From Ganoderma boninense (lineage: Eukaryota; Basidiomycota; Agaricomycetes; Polyporales; Polyporaceae): a DNA stretch of 64,000 bases. The notes under the pieces are model-generated. The model was not told the origin of the DNA. It did not search any database and worked only from the letters and a program-made list of their open reading frames with translations. Position 1 is the first letter of the stretch. Every line of letters begins with the position of its first letter. The translations under genes and the position numbers were made by a program. Positions 11,901 through 23,900 of this stretch are shown piece by piece. The DNA lies in contig CM035311.1 of NCBI GenBank assembly GCA_002900995.3, positions 868,001 to 932,000 on the forward strand. The letters run 5' to 3'.

Positions 11901-14900
11901 CATCATCCTTATTCTCTGCCTGTTCTCTCGTCTCGCGCATCCAGTTTCTATCCGAAATTTCGCGTACCACACTCGCCCGGATCCCGCTTTCGCGTTCCCC
12001 CCATCCCCAGCGCTTCATCTTTCTTTTTTTTTCTGTCACAATCTCGCGTTTTCCGCCCCCGCCCGCCCTCATCTATCGTTTCGGCGTCGCGTTCGCTAGT
12101 AGCACGGCGTCATGTCGACGTTCTATATGCCTCCGCGCGGCGCTCCTGGTTCCCCCGTCTTCGACCCCGACAACGTCCGCTCGCTCCTCGGCTTCTTCGA
12201 CGACCTCAAATATTGTTTCGACGCAGCTGGAGTTCAAGACGAGACTGCAAAGAAGCAGCACGCGACCCGCTACGCTCCTGACTCCGAGAAAACAATTTGG
12301 CGCACCTTCCCCGAGTTCGCAGACAGCGGCAGCGACTTCGACGCATTCAAGGACGCGATCATCAAGGACTACATTGGCGGCTCTCTCTTTTCCATTCACG
12401 ACCTCACGTCTCTTGTTGAAGCGACTGCGAAGACCGGTATCTCGTCCATCAAGGCATTCAGCGAGTATTCACGACGGTTCCGCGACATCGCGTCGTCCCT
12501 CGTCTCGAGCGGTTACCTCCGCGACCACGAGCGCGATCATCTATTTTTGCAAGGCATCGAAGATAGTCTCCGTCAAGCAGTCCTCCAGCGGTTGCACGTC
12601 ACTCAGCCTTTCGTTCTTTTTCCTAGGCACCAATACTCGATCGAGCAGGTTACGACAGCAGCGCATCACGTCCTCGACTCCGCGATCACCCCAGCAACCA
12701 CAGCGCCCTCTCAGCCCGAGCTCGTCGAGGCCACTCAAGCTCTCGCGGCGGCACAGGCTGCATTTTTGCAGCTCCAACGTCAGCAGCAGTTCCTGTCCCA
12801 ACCCATCTCACGCCTCTCGACTTTCCCGACACCCGCGTCCTCGACCCCCCTCTCAGTGGCTCACTCTCGACCTCCCGTACCGGCTACAACCCACAACGAC
12901 TTCGTCCCCGGCTTCGACTACGAGGAGCGGCTCGCGCAGATGCGGCGGCAGCTCGCGGCTCTCGAGCAGCAGCGTGCAGCGCTCCGCGCGGCATCCTATG
13001 TGATCCCGTCTGAAGACTGTCGCATCCGTACTGCTGACAACTCTGGCATGCAGCTTTTAGCAGATCGACGAGCAGCACTAATGTCGCCTCAGCCCGAGCC
13101 CCACGAAGACCGCTATGTTCCGGTATCCGAGCCCGCCGTGTCGCCTACTTCGCGCTTCAAGCTGCCGGTAGTGTACATCTCGACGACCCCAGCGACTCCT
13201 GCATCAACAACCCAGCGCGCCACAGCCCTGTCATCTCCCACGTCCTTCGAGGTCCAGCTCGAGAGTCCATCCGCCGACGTCAGCTACACATTCCCATCGC
13301 TGCCGCCAGACCGCTCGTCCCGTCCGTTGACCGCCGCCCAACGTGTCACTCCCTCCGTGTACCGTCATCTCGTCTCGAACCAATCGCCGCCTTCGTCTTG
13401 TCCTGTGCCCATTCGACACCCGCCTGTTTCGGCTCCCTTCACTCCCGCAATCCCACCTCCATGTCCCGTCTACCATCACGCTCCTCTCATTCCGTCTCCG
13501 CCCCCATCTCATCTCTCTTCCACGCCATTCTCTCCGCGACCTGTCTCTCCGCCCTCCAACGCCCCGACTCCACCTTCTCAAGCCTCCCATCCTGTTGCCG
13601 CGCACCCTTGCTCGCTCCTCCATTCAACCTCGATCCTCAACATCCCGTCTCCACCATCACCGCCGTCGCCACGCTCGCCCGCTCCCCCATCATCCCCAAC
13701 CACACCATCCGACTCCGACTATTCCGCCAACGCCGTCTCCGAAACCTCATCTTTCGCCAAGCCTCTTCCCTCATCGTCTCCCGCCAGCTCGCTTACCATC
13801 CCTCTACAAAAATATGTTTGTTTTCCGCCCTTTATCTCCCGCTCTCTTACGGTAATATTTGGTTATCGGTTACGTCGATTAGATACTTTTGATTTTCTAT
13901 TCTCATTTATACGTCCTCCCTCTCCCATGACACGCTCCCTCCTACCCACAGGCATGCGGCGCCCCTCGCGCTCTCTCACTCGGATGCTCGCCTCCCAAGC
14001 CACGCAGTCTCCCGCTCCCATTCAGCATCGCACCCACCATGCGCTTCGACTCCGTGCCCTCCGAACACCACGTCAAATCGCGCCATCCACATACCCCAGT
14101 TGTCTCCACATCACGCGCATTGCCTCGCCTCGCCGACTTCCACTCCAGCGCACGTCCCGAGTCCAAGTCTGCACGAGCAACTCCGCTGACATGAAGTCTC
14201 GCCATGACTGCGCCTTGCGACCCCGCTTCTCTCGTCGACCCATGCACCTGCGCACCACCCTCTTGACGATGTTGGACGACAATCTACCACGCTGCACACA
14301 TGCCAGACGACCCAGACAACCTGCGAGCGACCCGCGACGACCACCCGTGCGCTTCGATTCAAGTGAGGAGGAGCCACTGTCTCCATCATGCACCACGCCC
14401 TGCTCCCAACGCAACCTTCTCCACGCGCCTCTCGCCTCCAGCCCGCCGTATCCCCCCTGCACTCCGCGCTGCTAAGCCACGGTCCCGCGCATGTCCGCAT
14501 TCCCCTCTCCGAGCCTACTCGCGTCCGCCCGGAGTCCACCGCGCCCGCGTCCTGCTCACGCTCATCCATATCCACTCGTCCCCACTCCGCCCTTCCCTCT
14601 CACACGACGAGTTTGGACCGAGGACGGTCCAGTTCTAAGTGAGGAGGAGGTGATGAGTGTGGTACCGCGCTGAGCGGGAAACCACGCACCTTGAGCCTGA
14701 TCCGACAACCTCGTGTTACGTCCTTAACCTAGTGGACTTACAGTTCAATAGGTTAGGCCGTTTAGACCAAAGACTAGTGACTGACTAGAGTTTGGATACT
14801 AGACTTGTTAGGTCTAGAGGACGTAGGGGTATGAAGGTACTGCTCGCAGAGCAGTAGCTGGATAGACAAGAGACTGAAAACTGGGGGGTCACTGCTGAGG

Positions 14901-17900
14901 TGTCGCCCCTTATATACATGTAGGATCCTAAGGTTTCAGGCTATGTATGTAGTGACTGTAACTATAGGTTCAAGGCTATGGACTGCGGACTGCAGGCTGT
15001 GGACTGCGGACTGCGGACTGCGGGCTGTGGACTGCGGGCTGCGGACTGTGGGCTGTGTACTGTGATCTATGTACTTGGTTACCGTGGGCTGTGGTCCCTG
15101 TGCTGTATCCTGGGTGCTATGTACGTGGTTACTCCTTAATGTAATAGGTCTTTAGTAATGAAAGGGAAAAGTATGGTTGTAGTAAGCCTGCTTACTATAC
15201 GTCCGTAACATTACCCCCCTCTCCCCCTGCAAGGTTGTCCTCAACCGTTGTTTCGAACGTTCTGCACTGCCATCGTATGCCTGCTTTATCCTGAAGACCG
15301 GCATCCTTTAGGTAGGTTTTGTAGTTGATGATGTCTTTGAGGTGTCTCCTCCAGTGCTTGTCGTCTTCCGGTAGGTCGCGGTTCAGGTGGTATAGTGCAT
15401 AGAGTCGTCGTGAGGGTTGTGGACTAGTGAGGGAGTAGACTAGGCCATCGAGTGCCTTGGATGGGAAGTCCAATATTAGGACTTGCTTGTCCATTCGTCG
15501 TACGACCCAATAGTCGAGCAGGTTACAAGCAGCGAGTGCACCTGGATCTTCACAGTTCCTGTCGAGGTAGGCATCAATGTCGTACGCCAGTTTCTCCATT
15601 TCGTGAAGCTCGGCGATGTCGTCAATGACTACATCCGTAAATCTTTCCCAGTGTGATTCTCGGACTTGGTTTTGTATGAGGATCATAGTTGCTTTTACGA
15701 TGTCGTCCGACGAGACCTCGTTCTTGAGTTCATCCCATCGGCCTGCGTTCGTCGGGGATTCATCGATGTTGATGCGGTAGGGCACATTGAATCGGAATTC
15801 TCGTTGTTCTGGTTTGACCAGTACAGAGGGGATGTTTGCCCATCGGGCGAGGCTGTCGTAGATTAAGAGTGCTGCTCGGTGTTCGAGCTCTGGGTGGCGT
15901 CTGAGGTATGGGATGTCGTCCAATATTCTTTGGACTCGTCCAGGGGTCCAATCGGCAGGAAATCCGTCCATGTGGACGTAGACAATAGATCCATCAGGCT
16001 TCTTCCGCACTATTCTCCATGGCCAGCTTCCGTTGGAGATGAGGTGGCCTTCTTGTCCAATAGGGTATCCCCATTGGGTTTGTGGTCGCGAAACGAGGGA
16101 TTCGACTTGTGATTCTGCTTGAGATCGAGAATATTCGAAACGGTTGTACATATGGCTGTTCGGGTTGTCTGGGGACAAGGGATAGGAAATGTCGCTTGCG
16201 TATGATCCTTCCGGACTCGGGATGAGTGGGATAGGTTCTAGGTAAGGCATTGCAGAGTCCGAATCGTTTGGAGATATGAGGAGATCCTCGTTGGCCGACG
16301 ACGTTGCAGTGCTTGGGCTGCTGGAGTCGGTTCGTCGAGCTAGTAATTCCGCCACATAGGTTTCCCAATCCTGTTCTGTGGAGGAGTCCGGGTCCTTGAT
16401 GTCCTGAGGGACATCGTCCCTTTCCGGTTTTTCTCTTCGCGTTGCGCATTCCAATCGTTCCATCATTTCCTCGACCGTGACAGTGTGTTCTTCGGCTGGT
16501 GATGGGAGAGGTGGAGGTGGATTTTGTTCTCTGATGATCTCGATGGATGTGGGCTCTGCTAGGAACTGGCTCTCCATCGGCACTGCGACTAGAGTTAGAG
16601 ACGGATTGATGCATGTGGTGGATGGTCCTTCGTGTGGAGAGATAGGTCCAGTACTGAGTCTGGCTGGCTCAGGTAGGGGTTGTTGTTCGGTGTTTGGGTT
16701 GTGTTGGTTTCTGTGAGGAAGAAGGTCCCAGAGAGCATGCGCCCATCTCCCGGTGCTGATGACTCGGTTTATCAGCTGCGTCGCGGCCGTGATACATTCA
16801 TTGTAGGCTGCTTCAGCTGACAGGAGTGCTGCAGCCTTGTTATTGGTAGGTGCCGTTGATTCTAGGATGTAGTTCATGACCTTGTGGTGCATAATGGCCA
16901 TCTTCCCGTAGGAGCGGTAGATTTCGATATAGACTTCGGCATAGGGGATTTCTGTTGTGCGAAGTCGTACATGGTTCTGGAGGTCGGGGTGCAGGAGCAC
17001 CCATCCGATCCGGTCGGACAGGGTTCCATCAGGATAGATAGAGGCGGCGGTTCGAGGAAGGTGATCATAGTTGACCACACGTCTCTCTTTGATGAACTGG
17101 GGAACGGGGTGACGGGCTTTCGCGCCTTCCTGAGGGCGAGCCGTCGGTTGGTTGCGGTGGTTAGATCGCTGGCGGTTGAAGCGAGGCATGGTCAACTGAG
17201 TGAGTTGTGGTGGTGTGGGTAGTGGAGTGGTAGTGGTATGAGTAGTGGGGGATGGGGATGTTGGTGCATCCTTCGTCCCTTACTTATACCCTTCCATACT
17301 GCAGTGCCCATGGCTATGTTTTCATCGCCTTGGCCTGCGGTTGCTGTGATTCCTGTAATAGGGTTTGTTGCCTTGCCGTTACTTCTGCAGCGTAGTTGAG
17401 GCGGTACATGGCTTCTGCGCATTGCTATCCGGTTCGAACCTAATACACATATAACTACATATAGGTATTTGGATTATGAGCATCCCTTTGGGGACTTCCA
17501 TTCCCGAATGAAGTCGTGTTTCACTTGGGTTTGGGTAGAGTCGATTCAGTCGTGAATTCGTTGGTGAGGTGGATGTCTGACAAAGACATATGCATATGGT
17601 AGGAACAGTCCGGTTTCCCTGTATCGTTGGTAGGCCTCAGGGAACTTGCGTCTAAGCCTGTTGTGGACTTTGGTTCGTATGATTTCTGGATACATTGATA
17701 GATCGTCAAGGTCCTCAAAGGTTGCGGAGTTGGTGTATTCGTCCTGGAGAAAAATGACTGTGTATCGTTCTCCTTGGGGCGTTGTCGCAGTAATTTGAAC
17801 CATTTCTGGTTGGAGGACGTGGATGCAGTGCATGTTGGTAGGCTTATTGCGCCCATGTGCCTTCATGCAGTGGAGGGTGGTTGTTCTGGCTGGTTGTCCA

Positions 17901-20900
17901 GGGTCTTTGTGGCTTTTTATGCTGTTACACAGGATACTTGTAGTTGGCCGGATTTCTGCAGTTGGCTGTGTATGCTGTGTTCTGGTTCTTGGGATGCTTC
18001 TTTACAGCCTTCCACTGTTGATGGTTCTTCTTTTTTCCTATTTGGGATTTGCCGGACAGGCGCAAATACCAAACATCTTCTTTCTTTTTCGATCTCTTTT
18101 TTGGAGGAACCGATCCTGTCCGATTTAAAATATTACAAACGAATCGACCGCGAGTGAGATGTACACTTCTGGATCTACATATGTATCTAATTCGATGTAG
18201 TCCCATGTATGTATTCCAAACGGGGTCGAGTAGTAGCTACCGGCAATACATAACCATTCTAAATCTGGTACAAAAGGAAGCGGAATCGGAGCGAGGTATG
18301 GAGTAGGCGGCGGAGAAATTAGTTTATCTATACTAGTATTTGATTAGTATAATTATTATGCGATGTATTAATGATCTTACCATCGTCGACGAAGTCGTCG
18401 TCGGGGTTGTTATTGGGGCCTAATTGCCCCAGCCCCAAGTAGCTGTATTGTCGTCAGCTTTGTGGGCTTTATCGTGGATGAGGCGTCGTTCGTCGTACTG
18501 TTGCAGTTCCTTGTAGAGATAGATGACGGCAACAAAGGCGATGGCCTGGGTGCCAAGGACGGCAGCGACGAAGAGGACGAGGATGAAGAACATGGTGTTA
18601 AGTGATGATGGTGGTGTGTGAGGAGGTGTGTGCGGTGAGGCGATGCTTACTTGTGAATGGGGTTGACCTCCTTTTAATGGTCTCGAGAGGTATGACGGTG
18701 GGCGCGGAGTTCTTGCAGGTACCATCTTGCCCACGGTGCATTGGGCCGGTAGCGTCTCCATAATCGGAGTCGCTGAGTTTCTTGAAACTCACGGTAAGCT
18801 TGCGGGAATCGAATCCTCAAGCACCGGTAAACCCATCTGAGTTCTACCGGGTCGAGTTTGTCGTTCATGAAGTCCATAAGGACTTCGTTGTGGTCGGCGT
18901 CGGGTCCAAAGGTGATCCGTCGTCGAGTCCAGTAGGACCCGTTTTGGTAGAAAGGCCGTTCCTCGTCTTCCGGGTCGTGGTAGGTGACGGTGATACTGTA
19001 GTAGTAGAAGACGGTGTTGTTGGCGGCCATGTCGGAGTGTGTGATGATGATAGTGGAAAGGGTTGTACTGCTGTGATTACTTCAATCGGTGTTTCTTCTT
19101 GTAATCCTTGAGAATGTCTGGTGCATTCTTCAGATTTGATGCTGGTTCCCATGAATTCTCAAAGGATTCCCATCCCTTCCAGGATACAAGGTACTGCAGC
19201 CGTTTATTTCGACCGGTCCTTCGATGATTGATTATAGCTTCTACCTCGTGTTCTGGTTCTCCTTCGACTAGGTCTGGTGGAGGTCTAGGAAGGTCTGGAC
19301 CATGTTCCTTTGTAGTCCTGTACGGCGTGAGTAGTGCCGCATGGAACACTGGGTGGATCTTCCACTTCTTTGGAAGACCTAGTTTGAATGTGACCGGACC
19401 TAATACCTCTGTGATGGTAAATGGTCCTTCCCGCTTTGGTGCTAGCTTTCTGTATGGATAAGGTAATTTGAGATTGGTGTTCTCAAGGAGTACCTTATCT
19501 CCCTTCCTGAAGTTTACTGGTGCTGCTGCCGAGTATCGGGTCATAGCCATTGCTGCCTGTGCATGTGAGGCTATAGTGTTCTCTCGGTCTTGTCGGAGTT
19601 CTGTGAGTCGTTCTTCCGTGCTCGGGTGTTTTATGTTGTTTCGGACGGTTCCTATACCCTTTGGTTGGTATCTGTATAGGAGTTCAAATGGGGATTTGCC
19701 GGTGGATGAGTGAGTTCGCTGATTGTGTGCGAATGCCCATGCCGGTAAGAAGTCTGCCCATTTGTCCGGGTTGTTAGCACAATAGATCCGCAGATCTAGG
19801 TCAATTTCCTGATTGACACGTTCCGTTTGTCCGTCTGTCTGCGGGTGATAGGCTGTGCTTAATGAAGTCTGGATTCCAAGTACTTCGTGAAGTTCTCGGA
19901 AAGCTTGTGCAGCGAATTGCGGTCCTCGGTCGGAGATGATTTTCTGTGGGAGTCCGTAGTGACTGAATGTGTCCTTCCATAGTAGTTTCGCTGCTCCCAT
20001 GGCTGTGATTTGTTTTGTGCATGGGCTTAGAACCACTGCTTTGGTGACGTCATGGTCCACTACGACCTGGATTGCATCATATCCGTCCTGTGTGGGAGGT
20101 AGGTCCGTAATGTAATCCATGGTGATCACTTGGAAAGGTTCCGTGTTGCCGCTGTGTGGGATCGGCATGAGTGGTGCCTTGGTTGGATTTGTTCGGACTT
20201 TGGTTGTTTGGCATGTGGCACATCCTCGGACGTAGTTGGAGATAAATTGACTCATTCCATCCCAGTAATATTCCCGTTTTACTAGGTCCTTTGTCTTCTG
20301 GATTCCAGGATGGGCCATGTGTACTGGCTCATGATGCATTTTGACGATGTCCCGGCGGAGATTATCATCAGGTGGCACATACACTTTATCCTTGTATAGG
20401 AGGATGCCTTCATCATCGGTCCAGTCTTCTGGTTTGCCAAAGCCTGGGCGTTGTTGAATTTTGCCTTTACTGGTTAGTAGGTCAATCAACTGTGGGTCTC
20501 GGGCCTTGTTGCTGCGGATTCTTTCCTGGAGTTCCACATTGACAGCCTTCGCAAATACTTCCTCTTTGAGTAGGATGACGTCTTCGTTGTCATTTTCCCC
20601 CCTGTCATGGTCTGGCCTCCTGGACAGAGCGTCGGCCTGGACCAGTTCTTTTCCAGGGTTGTACTTCAATTTGTAATTGAAGGTGTCCAAGAAGATTTTC
20701 CATCGGGCTTGTCGGCGGTTCACCTTTTGAGAGGATTTGAAGTACGTGAGGTTCTTGTGATCAGTCAGAATTTCGATGGGGTGTGGAGACCCTTGTAAGA
20801 AGTGTCTCCATGCTTCGAATGCTCTGATGATCGAGAGTAGTTCCCTCTCATAGATTTGGTAGTTCCGTTCGGCTTCAGTGAATGACTTGGATAGGTATGC

Positions 20901-23900
20901 ACATGGATGCCATATTCCATTTGCATCTTGTTGTCGGAGTACGGCTCCTGTGGCTACTCCTGACGCATCACATTCCAATTGAAATGGTGCATGTGGGTCA
21001 GGGATTTGAAGGACGGGTTCTTGTGTGAATTGACATTTTAATTCCTGGAAGGCTTGTTCATGTTCGGGTTCCCATTTCCAGGGGTTATCCTTCTTAGTCA
21101 ATTCGGTTAAGGGTTTGGCAATGGTCGAATAGTTTCGAATGAATCTTCGGTAGAAGTTTCCAAACCCTAAGAACGATTGGACCTGTTTGACTGTTTTGGG
21201 TGACGGCCATTCATGTATGGCTTTGAGTTTGACAGGGTCCATTGCGATTCGTCCCTTACTGATAATGGCTCCGAGGAATTCTACTTCTGGAACTTCGAAT
21301 TTGCACTTTTCTGGTTTCAAGTACAAGTCGTGTTGCTGAAGTCGTTCTAGTACTCGGCAAGTTCGTTTTCGGTGTTCTTCCATTTCTTCTGAGAAGATGA
21401 GGATGTCATCCATGTAAATGATCATCCATCCTTCCCGAAGTAGGTCTTGGAAGATGGTGTCCATCATTGTCTGGAATGTGGCGGGTGCGTTGCATAATCC
21501 GAAGAACATGACCATCGGTTCGAACAGTCCTAATGGTGTGATGAATGCTGCTTTATGTTGATCACCATCTCGGATTCTGATGTTGTTGTATCCCGCTCTT
21601 ACATCGAATTTGGTGAATATTCCTGCATTACCGATTTGATTTGTCAGATTGTCCGGTAGTGGTAGGGGATAGGCATTCTTAACCGTGATATCATTGAGGG
21701 CTCGATAGTCTTGAATAGGTCGTAGTGTTCCGTCTTTCTTTGAAACAAAGAAAAATGGCGAGGCAAAGGGTGATTCAGATCTTCGGATAAATCCTTTTGC
21801 CAGATTTTCATCTACGAATTTGCGTAGCTCCTCTTTTTCGGTTAGAGTTAGTGGATATATCTTTCCCCACTTCTTATTTTGCAGGTTCTTTTCTGGGTTA
21901 AATTCGATCTTGTGGTCCCATGGGCGTGTTGGTGGAAATCGCTCTGCTGCTCTCTTTTCGAATACCTTGGTAAATCCTTGAGCATAGTCAGGTACGAGTT
22001 CCGATAGTGGTATCTCTTGTTTTCCTTGGTTGGCTGCAATGGCAATTTCTGTAGATATTGTCGTCTTGCGTAGGTTTGCAGCATTATCCCACAAGTATTT
22101 GAGCACCTTTGAAGGGTTATGAGTTAGTTGATCGTCCTCAATTTCCTCTATTGGGGCTTCAATATAAGAGACTACCAGGTCTTGTACTGGTGTCGTTCCC
22201 GGTAATCCCCATAATGTTCCATTCGGGGGATTGTGTGTCTGTTGATACTGGTATATCTTCTGTTCCTTTTGAATGGTTTGGGGGTCGAATTTGACTCGAC
22301 CACTTTGCCAGTCAATGGTGGGATTATATCTTCGGATCCATGGCATCCCCAGGATGATGTCGTCTCTTCCTAAGTCTGCTATGTACCATCGAGTCAGTAA
22401 TCGTTGGTTCTTGACTCTGAATTTTCCTTCGACTCGGTGGGTGATATTCCCCTTTTTGTTCACACTGTCATCCGCATTACGAAATGTAAGCGCTCTTGGC
22501 AATCTGACAGTTGGTAGGTTGTACTGTTCCACTAGTCTCGAGTTGATGATGATGGCTTCTGCTCCAGTGTCGATAAGGGCTTTTGACTTCAACGGCTTTA
22601 CCTCCCACCTCAATGTAACCAGGTATCAACATGGCGTTCCTGCGCCGTTGTGTATTGGTTACAAGGTTTACATGGTGGGAGTTTCGGTCAGACAGGTCAG
22701 GCGTTGAATCTGCCTGTCTGTTCAAAAATCCGTTTCGTCCGGGTCAAAGTCCTGTTGGATCACTTCTACCTGGTATTCATCATCTTCACTCGGCTCTCCT
22801 GTCGACTTCTCAGAGTCGCTTTCATCATCTCCTTCACCTGCTTCTGAATCTTCAGTGACGATTTGTCTAACCTTTCGGTTGACTCGTCGTCCTGGTTTAC
22901 CTCCCTTAGCTCTATTTGGACATTCTTTGGCCTGATGTCCTTGTTTGTGGCAAAAGAAGCATAAGTTCTGCTGCAGGTGTCTTGAGCGCTCTTGCAACGT
23001 CATCTTGTTTACGTTGGCTGTAGCGCTGGTGTAGGTCGTGTCGGGCTTCTCGGAGGAGTCACGGATATTTCGTCGAACTTTCGCTTGCGTGGTCTTGCGC
23101 CTAGGCTTACGCCTGCGAAGGTTTCCATCAATCTTTCGATTGATGAGGCCTTGTTCATAGATTTCTGTGGCTCAGCCGATCCAGTCCCAAATGTTGGTTG
23201 GGAGTGGGAATGATGTGGAGATCTTGTTTCGGATCCACGATGGTAGGGCATTCCGGTAGTATGACATGCTGATTTGTCCATCAAGGATGTGACTGTACTT
23301 GATGAGGGTGTTGAACTGTGCATTGAAGGCATGGATGTCGTTGAAGTCTTCAAGGGATAGTTCTTCGAGGTCCAACATAGCATTATCGGTTTGGTTGAGT
23401 GGCGTGTATGAGGTGCGAAGGAGAGCCTCAAAGTCCTTCCAGGTTGGCATATTTCGAGGATCATCCCGTATCTTGTCGACCTGATGCTTCTTCCAGTATT
23501 TGATGTCTCCTTCTCCAAGATAGGATAATGTGTATGCAACCTTCGCCCTGTCTGTGCCATACTTGTCGGGGTCTCCCATGAATACGAGGAATAGTTGGTC
23601 AAGGAATCCTTCGAGCTTGTTCCTGTCTCCATTAAAGATCTCAGGTTCCTTGATCTTGACTCTTCCTCTTTGAGGTTGGGCATTGGGGACTGCAAGGTAC
23701 TGCGGTCCGGCTGGTCCACCTCCTCCTGGTCCTCCTGGCCCACCTCCACCTGGTCCACCTGGTCCACCTCCACCTGGTCCACCTGGTTCACCTGGTCCTC
23801 CTCCGTTTCCATGTGGGTTTGGCATATCGTCACCTCCATCTCCTCCGCCTGATCCTCCTGTATCTCTATCTTCTCCAGAATCATCGTCGTCCTTACCCAC

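Noticed and set aside
14981..15060. Short regular repeats considered as a CRISPR array
   Set aside because: Units of 7-8 bp without spacers, in a retrotransposon LTR of a eukaryote.
17925..18206. 93-codon basic frame in Gypsy-C
   Set aside because: No homologous counterpart or motif; it could be part of an intron downstream of the donor at about 18380.
15195..19030. Accessory module of Gypsy-C considered as an env gene
   Set aside because: No signal peptide plus surface/transmembrane architecture; the only membrane protein has 57 residues.
23172..23174. Programmed UGA readthrough in Gypsy-C gag
   Set aside because: Context GGC TGA GCC lacks a known readthrough motif and Gypsy-A shows an isolated TGA too; mutation is simpler, though comparison with sister copies is needed.
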